From contig JANTUC010000015.1 of the NCBI GenBank assembly GCA_026873275.1, positions 620,001 to 684,000 on the forward strand: a DNA stretch of 64,000 bases, given 5' to 3'. Below, in pieces: positions 21,757-32,833 of the stretch. The notes beneath the pieces are model-generated. The model saw only the letters and a list, made by a program, of their open reading frames with translations, ran no database searches and was not told the origin of the DNA. The stretch comes from Pseudopithomyces maydicus (lineage: Eukaryota > Ascomycota > Dothideomycetes > Pleosporales > Didymosphaeriaceae). Position numbers and translations under genes: made by a program. Each line of letters starts with the position of its first letter. Within the stretch, counting starts at the first letter, position 1.

Positions 21757-22448
21757 AAGTGAGCGTGCCCAGGTGTTGCTTGCAGACTGGAGGGAAGTCT
21801 CGATTTGTAGGCTCAAGAAATGCTGGTTCAGAAAGGGCAGAGGGTATGTATCCTCGGTTGCGAAATAACAAGTCATTGTCAATGAGGTCGTACACGCTCG
21901 TCCAGATTCCAGCACTATCGGACCGACTCGACCGCTTACTCATTTGTTGCCTGGAACACGTCCAGAGCGCGAAGCGTCGCCGTGATGCAAAAAATACAGT
22001 CGACATGCTCTTGTCGGAGTAGGAAAGACGAAAGACGAATAATGGCCTGGGCAAGTAGAGTTGAGTGGTTGCTTGATACCTGGACAGTCAGCAATCGCCT
22101 TATGTCGCGTTTCGGTCTTTGGGCGGCCATGTTCCGCACAGTCCACTTAGTCATTGGCAATGCTTTGCTAATCTTCGGTAAGGCTGCACATCCGTTGCCG
22201 GCGTAAACGCATCGTTCGATATCTACCTTGCCATTGCCTTGGGTGCTGTCAGCCCTGGGTTGCGTGCTTGACTTCATTCGGGACTCGGTAGGAGCTTCAT
22301 GCTTGCCAACACAGCGACGCTCTGCACCGGGATCATCACGGGCGTGTTGCTCGCCATTCTCATACAGCCTATTAGCTACTTGCCGAGCGAGGGTAGCCAT
22401 CAACGAAACGCAAGCTGGGGATCCACAACGCACGCTTTTCTCGACACC
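21757..22448. other. Intergenic, no supported gene
   Basis: This 0.7 kb region holds the 3' end of the DUF1772 gene and the promoter of the nitroreductase gene. Frames present on either strand have no motif. An ATG at 22299 is in frame with the next gene but I judge it to lie in the leader. Confidence 0.45.
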
Positions 22449-23473
22449 ATGGCGTTATCGCTGAACAAGCCCTTACAAATGGCGCAGCACGCCTGGCGAC
22501 GGGCTGCATACAAAAGCTGCCGCCTCGCGCCTTCTCTGCTCTCCTGCCCATCACAGACTTCCATCGCAACACCTGCCTTCGCCCCTTTCTTCAACAAACC
22601 CTTCTCTTCCACCTCAGCTACCATGGCCTCCTCCAAGACTTTCCTCGACGCCATCAAGGACCGCCGTACCATCTACCAGCTTAACAAGGAGGCGCCCAAG
22701 AGCGACAAGGAGATCGTCGAGATCATCAACCAGATCGTCCTCCACGTCCCCTCCAGCTTCAACTCCCAGTCTACCCGCGTTGTCGTCCTCCTCAACGCCG
22801 AGCACGAGAAGGTCAGTAGTGACCATGGCAACGTAGCCCTCGACTGTTGCTGATGCTCTCTCCAGTTCTGGGAGGTCACCAAGGAAGTCCTGAAGCCCCA
22901 GGTCCCTGAGGACCAATACAAGAGCGGCACGGAGCCCAAGCTCAACGGCTTCCAGGCCGCATACGGAACCGTAAGTGCTGTCACAGAAACATCGAGAAGG
23001 GTGGTGTTGTGGGGGTGGAAGCCTCGCCGTGGTGATGCATGTGTACTACCCCGCTAGCTCATGCAGGCCCCACTACGGTCAGATTGCCTGCCACACCGCC
23101 GTACTCCTGCAGCCTTGCATACGATTGATCATTAGTAACACGATAACAGGTCCTTTTCTTCGAAGACCCCGAGCCTGTCGAGAACCTTCGCAAGGCCTTC
23201 CCCCTCTACGCACACCACTTCGGCGACTGGTCCGAGCACGCATCCGCCATGCACCAGTACGCCGCATGGGTCGCACTTGAGGCCGAGGGCTTCGGTGCCA
23301 ACCTCCAGCACTACAACCCCATTGTCGACCAGCGTGCCCAGGAGGAGTGGAAGATCCCTCAGGACTGGAAGCTCCGTGCCCAGCTTGTATTTGGTGGCCG
23401 TGCAGGCGAGGCCGGCGAGAAGCAGTTCAAGCCCCTTGAGGAGAGGGTCTTTGTCCACGGCGCGAAGAACTAG
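22449..23473 (+). CDS. Nitroreductase-family flavoprotein (Hbn1/Frm2-like), possibly mitochondrial
   Basis: Exons are 22449-22811, 22866-22970 and 23150-23473, with introns of 54 and 179 nt; together they give 263 residues. The core matches small fungal nitroreductases: FLDAIKDRRTIYQL at the flavin-binding start, SFNSQSTRVVVLL, VLFFEDPEPVE, and the C-terminal FGANLQHYNP and KAQLVFGG-like block. These FMN enzymes are linked to oxidative-stress and lipid-signalling responses in yeast. The first 58 residues before a second ATG at 22623 (accATGg) are rich in Arg, Ser and Ala and lack acids, like a mitochondrial presequence; starting at the second ATG would give a 205-residue cytosolic form. Both starts have good contexts. 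Confidence 0.88.
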
Positions 23474-24787
23474 AGAGATACCCGGTTACGACACATAGAT
23501 AGCCTTAGCGAGTTTTTCGAGAAATGAATCCATTGATGAATCATAAATTGCGCACATGTTCACCGCGCAGCAATGTTCCATGGATGATGGCGGCCTAGAC
23601 AAAGTATCAGAAGGTTGTTTCGGGTCTTCGGACTACCTTGTGATGGATACGGGTCAACCGGTATCTAGAACTTCTTCTTCATCTTCAGATGTTCCCAGGG
23701 ATGTCCGATGGCCAGTCACCAACCCCCCCCCAAGCTCACGGGGGGCCTGATGGAGCCGCAATCGTCATCACAAATGCACCCCGCCATCATTCCAAGTCCG
23801 TTCCCCTCAAGTGCTCATCTGCGCCTGTCGCGTAAGCTGACTTCGCCCGCGGGCAGCGCTCTCCAAAACAAAGGGTTGATCGTGATGAGTGAAAATTCTA
23901 CTCGGCTATGATACCATGCGCCTTTTACAGTCCCTTCGCCTGCACTAAAAGTCGCTGTTCTCCGACCGCTCAAGCTTGACACAGGATGTGACTGGGCAAA
24001 ACCCTCGCCTCCGCGGTGCGCTATGCCACATTCGATAAGGTGTGTGAATCGTGTGGGATGACGTCAAGCCAGAATCCATGCATCCGTTAGTTTTGCGGGA
24101 GGCGCCCGCGCCCCAAGAGCTTTTGTGGCCCCCTTGGCGGAGGATCGTCGAAATTTCCTGGCGAAGCTTGGGATCCTGTTGAGCGGTGCTTGTCTCTTCG
24201 TAATCTGCATGATCTTCTTGGGCACACGGCACATGCATCTCACAGCCGCAGAGCCTCAAGCCAGGATACAGTATCAGCCGAAGAAATTGAAAGTGCTTCC
24301 ATCTTTACATTAGGTCCTCAAAACAATAATTGAGCGACTGAAAACCGGTGCTTCCCCTGCGTGATGATGTGACGTTTCCCTCAGAGCATCGGCTCGCCCG
24401 GTTCATGCACACCGGCCCACAAAATCCCACGTCCCTCCAGCTCTCCTTGACCCTAACAGGCTGATGGCGCCGATGCAACGGTACTTCGCCTGGCCTTCGC
24501 GCCAAACCACTCTGTCAGAAAATGTGCGATGACGGCATGCCCGTATGCTCTGCTGACCCTTTCATCACATACCGATACACTTAGCCACCGCAAATTGCCC
24601 AGTCACAGTCCTTTCCTTCCGTACTTTTTCCCCACTTCGTTCTCCGCATCGAGTTGCCGCCCGGATCCTACTGCCGTTGTACCTTTTATATTTGACGTCG
24701 CCCTTCCCTCACAGGAATGTCCCACACCACCACCACACTTTTGCCCCGGTCCCTCCTAGCTCGACCGCGGTCCAGACCTTTTCCACT
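23474..24787. other. Intergenic, no supported gene
   Basis: This 1.3 kb region contains a run of nine C at about 23723-23731, downstream of the nitroreductase gene. Short frames on both strands have no motifs. The last few hundred bases are pyrimidine-rich, as expected for the leader of the transporter gene. Confidence 0.45.
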
Positions 24788-26849
24788 ATGGCGGACCAAA
24801 GGGGCCAGGTACCAATCCAACAGCCGGCTGAACGGCCTAGCACTGCTGCCGACTCAGAAAAATACAATAGCTCGGGTGCCAACACGCACCGCGAGGAAGC
24901 CACTCACCAAGACACCGTATCGAAAGAGGACCGCGAGTTCTACGAAAAGTTTGGTACTTATGATCGATATGAAATCACAGAAGAGGACTGCTACGAAGAG
25001 TTGGGTTTCTGTTTCCCAACATGGAAAAAGGCACGTTTCTTTCCGCCACCACGAATGCACATAGAAGAGCGATCTAACACCGAATTTCCAGTGGATGATC
25101 CTTAGCATAGTCTTTACAGTCCAGGTCTCGATGAACTTCAATACTTCTTTATATTCCAATGCCGTAGGAGGTATCTCAGAGGAGTTTGGCGTCAGCGCCC
25201 AAGCAGCAAGATTGGGAGCGGCTATCTTCTTGATCACATATGCTTTCGGTTGCGAGTTATGGGCGGTGCGTCAAAGCTTCTTGATAACTATAGCAATTAA
25301 ACTAATTTGCTATAGCCCTGGAGCGAGGAGCTGGGAAGATGGCCCATCCTCCAGCTCAGTTTGTTCTTTGTCAACATCTGGCAAATTCCTGTAGGCATTG
25401 CGCCGAACTTTGGCACCATTCTCGCTTTCCGAGCTTTGGGTGGTCTTTCGACAGCTGGTGGCTCGGTGACCCTTGGTATGGTCGCTGACATGTGGGAAGC
25501 TGAGTGAGTGGTACCCATTATAGGAGGGATACAACACCATGACTGACAATTATATTAAAGTAACCAGCAATACGCTGTAGCCTTCATTGTCTTCTCATCA
25601 GTTGGCGGTTCCATCTTGGGCCCCGTAGTCGGAGGTTTTGTTGAACAGTTCCTTGCCTGGCGCTGGAACATTTGGATCCAACTCATCTTCGGCGGCGCCA
25701 CCCAGATCGTACACTTCTTCTTGGTCCCCGAGACTCGCACAACCATCATGATGGACCGAATTGCGAAAAGGCGCCGCAAGGAGAGCGAGAAGAATGGCAA
25801 GCCTCTCAATTTGTGGGGCCCGAACGAGCTCACTCCCTACAAAGAGCGCTTCTCCATGCGCGAGATTTTGATCACCTGTAAGTATCCACCCCGCCATTCC
25901 CGTTCAGCTTACTGACTCTACTTCAGGGGTCCGCCCATTCCGCATGTTCCTTACTGAGCCGATCGTGCTGGTGCTCTCTCTTCTATCCGGTTTCTCTGAC
26001 GCTCTCATCTTCATGTTCATCCAGTCCTTCGCTCTCGTATACGCACAATGGGACTTCGCTACCTTTTCTGTCGGTCTTGCTTTCGTCTCCATTGGTGTAG
26101 GCTACTTTCTCGCCTGGATGTCCTTTATTCCGGCGATCAAGCGAAACGAGAAGGAGCGCAAGACGAAGCCCGACGATGAAAGAGCCCAATACGAATCTCG
26201 ACTTTGGTGGCTGCTATACACAGCACCTTGTCTACCTATTGGCTTAATCGGTTTCGCATGGACATCGACTGGCCCGCCACTACCTTGGATTGCATCCATG
26301 ATCTTTGCCGCGATCGTCGGTATCGCCAACTACGCTATCTATATGGCCACAATTGACTGTCCGTGATCTCTCCTTCCCATAATCTATAGCTCATACTGAC
26401 TTGCAATAGACATGATATGCGCCTATGGCCCCTACTCCGCCTCCGCAACCGGTGGCAACGGTTGGGCACGTGACTTCCTCGCTGGTGTCCTCACCCTTCC
26501 CGCGACACCCTTCTTTCAAAATATTCCCAACTCCAACAACCCAAATCACCTCGCCTACGCTTCCACCATCCTCTTCTGCATCTCTTTCGTCCTGGTGCTC
26601 GCTGTCTACGTCATCTATTTCAAGGGTCCTGAGCTGAGAAAGCGCAGTCCCTTTGCGCAGCAGCTTGCTGGTGCAAGAGATGACGTTGGCGGCAGGAGAG
26701 TTAGTGCTGTTCCTGGCTTGTATGGCTCAAGGCACAATTCGATTGCGCAGGGCAGTCCGGCACCTGGAAGCAGAAGGGGTAGCGTTATTCGTGGTGCGAG
26801 CTTTGCTAGTCAGCAGCGCACTCAGTCGAGGAGCCAGGCTGCGTATTAA
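24788..26849 (+). CDS. MFS transporter, DHA1 (polyamine/drug:H+ antiporter) type
   Basis: Six exons: 24788-25030, 25092-25265, 25316-25503, 25561-25877, 25927-26358 and 26410-26849, giving 597 residues. The first intron starts with GC (gcacgt) and ends with AG; the others are GT-AG. A cytosolic N-terminus of about 80 residues precedes twelve predicted spans. Conserved pieces include MNFNTSLYSNAV in span 1, FGCELWAPWSEELGRWP (loop 2-3 signature), AFRALGGLSTAGGSVTLG and GNGWARDFLAG near the end. This pattern is that of plasma-membrane DHA1 carriers such as yeast Tpo-type transporters. The C-terminal tail is Ser/Arg-rich. The substrate cannot be deduced, and there is no adjacent cluster to suggest one. 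Confidence 0.9.
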
Positions 26850-27213
26850 TGATCTATTGAAGAGGGCAATTATATGTGGAAGTATATGATAGTTTCTGTA
26901 CATTAGTCTAATGTGGTGGTTGGATGAACGTTGTTGTACGATGATGATATCTCTGGATCTGACATCAATGGTGAATCAAAATCATTGAATGGATAATCGG
27001 AATTGATTAAAAAGTTAACAAATAACAGTGTTTAATTTCCATCATGTCACCAAAAGCTATATGTGAATCAATCTTTCTATACTCTCAATGTACATACGCA
27101 ATAATTGCACCAATCACGCCATCCTCAAGCATCCTTCCAATCCCTAACCTCCTATCTCAGTACAATCGGACGCTCAAAAATCGACCACCAAGTACCAAAC
27201 AACATCCACAACC
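26850..27213. other. Intergenic
   Basis: The 3' region of the transporter and the short promoter of the next gene; AT-rich, nothing else seen. Confidence 0.5.
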
Positions 27214-27867
27214 ATGTCATCATCCTCTCAATCCCTCACATCCAACCCCACCGGAACCCTCTACTTCGCCTTCGGCAGCAACCTGTCCCCCACCCAAATG
27301 TCCCTGCGCTGCACCACTTCGCCCATCCGCTCTTCTACCGCCATAGCTATCGCAAGACTCTCAAACTGGAATTGGTTCATATGTCGCCGTGGCTGCGCAA
27401 ACCTTCTACGCAACCCTACAACCCAAGACACAAGAACAGAACAGAATGAGGTATGGGGTATCCTATACGACATGCATCCGTCCGACGAAGCTATACTAGA
27501 TACATATGAGGGTGTAGACGATACCGCGCCGCTGAGTATTCCTGCTTCGAGGGAGAGACCCAGGGAGCAAGGAAGGGGCAGGCACAATAAAATCTATCTC
27601 GAGGTGGAGATTGAGAGGTGGATTGATGCGGGGTGGAAAGATGGAGTCGGAGGATCGAAAGTGAGGGTGCTGGTGTATGTTGATGAGAGGGATATCGAGG
27701 AGGGTGACGTGAGGGAGAATTATATTGGGAGGATGAATAGGGGGATTAGGGAAGCGGTGGAGTTGGGATTGAGCGAGGAGTGGGCTAGGGAGGTGATGAG
27801 GAAGTGGGTTCCGGAGGGGATTGAGGCTGAGCGGGGGTATGTGGGTGGGGAGAACAGGGGGTTGTGA
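27214..27867 (+). CDS. Gamma-glutamyl cyclotransferase-like protein (AIG2/GGCT fold)
   Basis: Single exon, 217 residues, ATG in the context accATGtc. The signature FAFGSNLS near residue 20 matches the YGSNL substrate-binding loop of GGCT-like proteins, and a Glu in DTYEGV falls where the catalytic acid is found. EVWGILYDM is another family block. Members cleave gamma-glutamyl peptides, releasing 5-oxoproline in glutathione turnover, though fungal members with this architecture are mostly untested. The C-terminal third is highly charged. No signal peptide; presumably cytosolic. Confidence 0.82.
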   Translation: MSSSSQSLTSNPTGTLYFAFGSNLSPTQMSLRCTTSPIRSSTAIAIARLSNWNWFICRRGCANLLRNPTTQDTRTEQNEVWGILYDMHPSDEAILDTYEGVDDTAPLSIPASRERPREQGRGRHNKIYLEVEIERWIDAGWKDGVGGSKVRVLVYVDERDIEEGDVRENYIGRMNRGIREAVELGLSEEWAREVMRKWVPEGIEAERGYVGGENRGL

Positions 27868-28165
27868 GGTAAGGTGTAGGGCTATAGTGTCATGGGTGCT
27901 GGACCGGTGGGTGCATGCGTTATTATGGAAAGTTGGGAAGAAATTACACGATCAGAAAAGATGATTCTCCTTGCCTTCTATTTATTATAATTAACACCGA
28001 CAAATGTGTCTACTGTGGTATAAAGATAGACAGGTCGAGAACAGGCGCAAAAATAACGATTACCTGAACATTCTATCCTTTCTTGGAGGCATATTATATC
28101 CTCGTTACGCTGCAAAACCAGCCAGATCAAACCAATCCTACCAAATCTCACACGTTTCCTCCCGT

Positions 28166-29280
28166 CTACAACTTCGACCCGCTGCCCCCAAACCTTTCTT
28201 TAAAATACTTTTCAAAAGGCGTCCTCCTCACACCAGGGAACAGCCCATTATGAATCTGACTCTCGGGCCTAACAAACTTTCCACTACCCTGCATTCCCTT
28301 GACCAAGAACCAAAAGTCCACCGGGAACGCGCTATCCTTCAACTCTTCCTCCTTCACACTCTCCGGTCCCCCCTCCCACACTTTATGCATCTCTTCGATT
28401 CCCATCACACTCAGCTTGACTTCCTTCCCCGAGTATGATTCAAGCAGCTCCTTGATCTTATTATGAGATATGGTATCCGAGACAACGTTGAGATACTGGT
28501 TATGCGGTTTCTCAGGCTCGAGCAGCGTAGCCACGAGGAAAGCAGCAAAGTCGTCGAGATGCGTGAAGTCAGCCTCAGCAGAGGGATCGCCGATGACGTG
28601 GAAAGTGTAGTAGCCGTTCGCAAGGTCGGATGGAGCTTGTGTCCAGGGACACCAAGTTTTCTCGCGATCCTGATTGTAGAAGTCGCCGCAGCCGATCATG
28701 GTGAAGCTCATCTTGCCGGAGCGAATGGACGGGTGGATAACAGCTTGCTCGTTGGCCCTGCACAAAATGTTTAAGGAGGAACAAATTAATCGAAATCATG
28801 GATTACGTACTCGTTCTTCTGATTCCACGCAGGATGTATGTAGCCCTTCGGGTCGCCGGGCTTTCGGTAGATGTGGTGCATCCCGAATTCGCTTGGTACA
28901 AATCTTTTGACGCCTGCGTCGGTGGCCGCGTCTTGGATGAGAGATTGGGCTTCTAGGGCTTTGCCATTGAGGGCGCTGACGACGGCGTCGACACCTTGGA
29001 GCGCTGAGGCGAGCTCATGGCGCGAGGCCAGTGTCAGATCGAATGTTTTGGTAGACACATTCGTGGCATTATGCCCGCTCTGCAATTGGGTCTGAGGAGG
29101 GATGAAAGCGATAATGTTGAATTCGTGATCGGGTCGATCGACGTTTATCAGAGCGTTTAGGATGCGATCTCCAATTTGGCCATTTGCGCCGAAAAGTGCG
29201 ACAGTCTTATAAGGCTGTGTAAGCCCATAGTTGTCGGCGTGGCTCGTGTCGTAGAAGGTTTTATTTAGTTGTGGTGCAAT
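28166..29280 (-). CDS. NmrA-like / isoflavone reductase-like NAD(P)-binding protein, 5' end unresolved
   Basis: Two exons are clear: one ending at 28811 and one at 28757-28166, joined over a 53-nt intron (gtacgt donor, tgtgcag acceptor). The N-terminal Rossmann motif reads ALFGANGQIGDRIL, followed by FVPSEFGM and the later blocks MIGCGDFYNQ and SHNKIKELLESYSGKE, typical of NmrA/isoflavone reductase-type atypical short-chain dehydrogenases. The coding frame is open up to a TGA near 29299 but has no in-frame ATG. I place the start of the visible exon at 29280, behind a possible acceptor (tttctcaag), and could not find an upstream exon in the right phase. The gene may have a small distant first exon or have lost its start. 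Substrate unknown. Confidence 0.7.
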
Positions 29281-29883
29281 CTTGAGAAATGAGTGTCAAA
29301 AGGGTTGAAAGTGGGATATATTTTCTCGTCGAGGTTGTGAAGGTGGCAGGTCATGATGGCGACGTGGTGTACAATCCGCAGTTGCTGCCCATGACGATCG
29401 CATTGCGTCCTACGAAGTCGTTGTGACGTTGAGGGTAGCGAAACAGAGGAGATCAGCCGGGCAGGCCGATTAGGAACTCCATCGGAAACAATCGGGTAGA
29501 TCCGGCGGAATAATATTTCTGCATATACTGTATTTACCATATTAAATCCGCTGTTGCGCGTGGTGTTCTTCCGACTGTAATAATCATATCAAGAATTCAG
29601 TTCGACAATTATGCAAGACACACCTTGTCAAGCTTAGTCCTGAAAGGGATCCTCCAATGCGCTCATATAGCCCCCCAAAGGATGCTCAGAGTGCCAAAGC
29701 TTCCTTCTGTAAAGAGGGTCAAGTATAAAAGTGAACAGTCAAAGATTTTGTACGTTTTGTAGCTACCTATGTAGTCGATCCACAATTATTACTAAAAACA
29801 TGAATGCACAATAAAGATGTCATCCCCTTGGGACAAGAGAATATGGAGCAATGGACACTCCAAAACCACTCCATTTTCTCGTA
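29281..29883. other. Intergenic; may contain a missing first exon
   Basis: This stretch is the upstream region of the NmrA-like gene and the 3' side of the F-box gene, both on the minus strand. A minus-strand frame at 29265-29540 has no motif. Any first exon of the NmrA-like gene should lie here. Confidence 0.4.
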
Positions 29884-31389
29884 TTAGCCTCGCAGTGTGG
29901 ATATTCGCTCGTTGAATTCTCTTTTCCATGCTGGCATCATGTTTAGCGCTCGCGGATTCTCAATCTCGAAATCAAACGTTTCGAGCGTAGCGCCTGCCAT
30001 TTCTGCATAGAGTCTAGCACTCTCAGCTTTGTACTGTCGAATGATACATCTCTCCAGCTTATGCAATCTTTCCATACGTTGCGACCTTAGGTTTTTCAAC
30101 AAACCGGCCAAGGCCTTCTCGTCTGGGTTAGGAAAATCGGTGTTGATCTGAGCCTCTACGATACTGTCTGGAAGCATACTACCGATGCAAGGGATATCAG
30201 TCTCAACCCAAGCCGTTGCACCTTCCGGAACGGAGCCGCCTTCACCCAATTGCTGGCCAGACTCCAGTGGGGGACCACGGAAAACAGTGACGTCCACTTC
30301 TAGGCGTTCTAGGTGTGGGAAAGCTAAAAGAGAAGAGACACCATTGATTATTTCGCCGTATAACTCATCGATAGTAATAGCCAGGTCGATGATGGTATTG
30401 CCGCAGTGGTGGGCGACGGCCTCGACGAATGCACCGGCATTCCAATCATGTTGACAGCCATGCCATTTCGTCTCGTGGGCATATTTGAAAACGGTGACAT
30501 TTGGAGTGTGGCGGAGGAGCTCACTGATACCCTCAGCATCTATGCAACTGGCGACCAACTCAATACGAGTCAAGTTAGGCGCAAGGATGGGTGTACTCCA
30601 TTTGAACGGAAAGCCAGTATATCCGTCGTCGACTGCAACAGCACTAACAAGATATAATTCCGATATGGCAGGTATCTCCAGGAAAGGCTGCACGCTTTGC
30701 AACGCTGCCTTATCTTCGTAACCCGGATGCATAAATGGAAGAATAGTTCGAAGTTGACTCAAAGGCTGCTGGCGAGAGTCACCAGCCTGGCCAGTCCGGC
30801 TGATAATGGACTGGAGCACGGATAACAAAATTTCACCATCAGGCTGATCGGGTGAAAAGTGTTGCCATCCAGGATCCAGCCGTATACTCTTGAGATTCGG
30901 CAGCAAACCCAGAAGAGTAATCGCGGTGCACGACACCTCAGTGTTATCATGGTCGATACGCGTTCCTTCCTCTTTCATCATTTTATCCCACCACGCCTCT
31001 GGATCGACACCGGATTCTTTCAAAAAGGTCGAAGATGTAATGAGAGTCTTCACTCTTTCCATAGAGTTGACGTCACCCCGAAAATCCAAGAAATCTTCGT
31101 CTTCGTCTGACAGACCCCTTTCGTCCCACAAATCCAGGACCTCGATATACTCTGCGATCAACGGATCCTGAGCAATGGCGTCGAGTATTCCCAGCGTGTC
31201 ATCCAGCCTTCCGGTCCGGTAATTGTTGGCACGCTTCCATTGTTGTTTCAGCGTGTTGTGCCGTACGATTTGCACTTGTGCGCGCTCATATATCGCTTTG
31301 CACACTAGGCTAAGCTCTTCTATGCTAGAAGGAAGACTGAGGTCGATAATAATGTCGATTATTTCCAGAGGCAGGCTCAGAAGACTCAT
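29884..31389 (-). CDS. F-box-like protein with leucine-rich C-terminus
   Basis: Single exon from the ATG at 31389, 501 residues. The start, MSLLSLPLEIIDIII, followed by IEELSLVCKAIY, matches an F-box-like motif of about 40 residues. The rest has scattered leucine-rich segments such as LGLLPNLKSIRL and FPHLERLEVDV, with long variable loops. F-box proteins link substrates to SCF ubiquitin ligases through Skp1; fungal members of this layout are a large, fast-evolving set of untested function. The frame remains open a short way upstream of the ATG but without another ATG. The target is unknown. Confidence 0.75.
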   Translation of the reverse strand: MSLLSLPLEIIDIIIDLSLPSSIEELSLVCKAIYERAQVQIVRHNTLKQQWKRANNYRTGRLDDTLGILDAIAQDPLIAEYIEVLDLWDERGLSDEDEDFLDFRGDVNSMERVKTLITSSTFLKESGVDPEAWWDKMMKEEGTRIDHDNTEVSCTAITLLGLLPNLKSIRLDPGWQHFSPDQPDGEILLSVLQSIISRTGQAGDSRQQPLSQLRTILPFMHPGYEDKAALQSVQPFLEIPAISELYLVSAVAVDDGYTGFPFKWSTPILAPNLTRIELVASCIDAEGISELLRHTPNVTVFKYAHETKWHGCQHDWNAGAFVEAVAHHCGNTIIDLAITIDELYGEIINGVSSLLAFPHLERLEVDVTVFRGPPLESGQQLGEGGSVPEGATAWVETDIPCIGSMLPDSIVEAQINTDFPNPDEKALAGLLKNLRSQRMERLHKLERCIIRQYKAESARLYAEMAGATLETFDFEIENPRALNMMPAWKREFNERISTLRG

Positions 31390-32164
31390 GATGGGAGGCT
31401 TACGCTGCAAATTTGTCGTCAGATGCGGGGTGGGCAAGTAATAGAAATAGATAGCTCAGAACGCGCAAAAAAGATCAAAATATCAAGCTACTCAATGCTT
31501 TATGTGGTCAGAAAGAAGTTTGGTTTCCGTGAGAAAATACATGTGAATATGAGAAGAGAGAAATGGATCACGATATGCTGTGTAACGAGGGGTTGGAGCG
31601 GGATGTTTCTCCGGACCAATGGGCACAATTTCAATGACGTCATAATGCACATATAAAAAATGGTGCGCGTGAAAGAGCAGCCCGGTCCTTGGGCGCAGCC
31701 TATCACATTGTGAGTTTGTAAGATAACATTTGCATTATGGGGACTATTCGGTATTAGTCATGTCTTTATCGCTTCCTTAATATATTACAGTGCTGTTGTC
31801 TTTCACGTGACGAAAGAAGCCAACGACAGTGCTCCTGGACCGTTCCGTGTACATGCACTGTACCTTATCGTAGTATAGTCTACTATACAGCATGCATTCC
31901 GCCAGGGAGAAACTCTCAAAAGGGCTCGTCATATGACATAATTTTCAAACACCATCATACTTTATCTTTGCAAGACACGAACGTGCACGAATGAAAGATT
32001 GAGCAATTGAAAAAGGCAGCTTCAAAAAGCCGCGAAATCGTATATTGATTTTGAAGAAGAAGGGTAAAATATATATATAGAGAAAAGAATATGGATCAGA
32101 ACCTCACGCTATCCTGTTCCAGCAACGAGTCCGGACTCGCCTAGCTTTATCGCATCACACCCCT
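31390..32164. other. Intergenic, no supported gene
   Basis: Promoter side of the F-box gene and 3' side of the GH11 gene, AT-rich near 32040-32090. A small palindromic tract tagtatagtctactata lies at about 31872-31888. No gene seen. Confidence 0.5.
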
Positions 32165-32833
32165 TTAACCGCTGACGGTGTACTGGGAGCTTCCTCCAGC
32201 GTTGCCCCAGCCCTCGGTGGAGAGAGTCTGGTAGTTGTGCTGGCCCAAGTTCATGCCGAGCTTGGCCCAGGCGTCGAAGTGGCACTTGGTGGTGACGGTG
32301 CCGCTGCCGGGCCTCTTGCTCTGCCTGTTGGAGATGTACTGCCAGAAGGTGCTGGTGCCCTGGATGCTGGGTTGGTTGACCTGCTGGTGCTTCCAGATGT
32401 CGTAGACGCTGCCGTCGCAGGTGACGCTGCCGACCTTCTGGCCCTGTGCGCTACCGGCACCGTTGCTGGTGTACTCCTGGATGTAGTACTCGATGAGGGG
32501 GTTGGTGGTCCAGCCGTAGACGGAGACGAGGACGGTGCCAGCGCTGGCCTGGGTCTGGCCCTGGAACTTGATATTGCGGTTGGTGCCGGTGCGCCAGCCC
32601 TTGCCGACGACGAAGTCACCAGCACCCGAGAAGTTGACCGAGTAGCCGTTGTTGGTGGGGTTGAACTGAACGTTGCCGCTGGTCTTGTAATTCTGGTTGT
32701 AGTCCTGGCGACGAGTGATGACGTCGGTGGTGAGGTCGAAGTCGGGGAGATCGACCTTGGGGTCCGCAGCAGGAGCGGCCATGATGCCAGAGGCGGCCGA
32801 AAGGGCGAGAGCGAGAGTGCTGAAAGCGACCAT
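32165..32833 (-). CDS. Endo-1,4-beta-xylanase, glycoside hydrolase family 11
   Basis: Single exon, 222 residues. A signal peptide (residues 1-20, ending MAAPA) and a short propeptide ending in Arg-Arg at 41-42 precede the jelly-roll domain. The two catalytic glutamates are visible: the nucleophile at 115 in NPLIEYYIQE and the acid/base at 207 in STEGWGNAGG. Other hallmarks are NGYSVNFSG, FVVGKGW and the thumb-region NQPSIQGTSTFWQY. The enzyme is secreted and cuts the xylan backbone of plant cell walls. Only two Cys are in the mature part, which could pair. There is no cellulose-binding module. Upstream sequence has a TATA box and sites resembling carbon-catabolite and xylanase regulator motifs. 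Confidence 0.97.
   Translation of the reverse strand: MVAFSTLALALSAASGIMAAPAADPKVDLPDFDLTTDVITRRQDYNQNYKTSGNVQFNPTNNGYSVNFSGAGDFVVGKGWRTGTNRNIKFQGQTQASAGTVLVSVYGWTTNPLIEYYIQEYTSNGAGSAQGQKVGSVTCDGSVYDIWKHQQVNQPSIQGTSTFWQYISNRQSKRPGSGTVTTKCHFDAWAKLGMNLGQHNYQTLSTEGWGNAGGSSQYTVSG

Noticed and set aside
21203..26849. DUF1772 protein, nitroreductase and MFS transporter as a secondary-metabolite cluster
   Set aside because: The three are adjacent and on one strand, but no polyketide, peptide or terpene synthase is present nearby and the spacing is ordinary.
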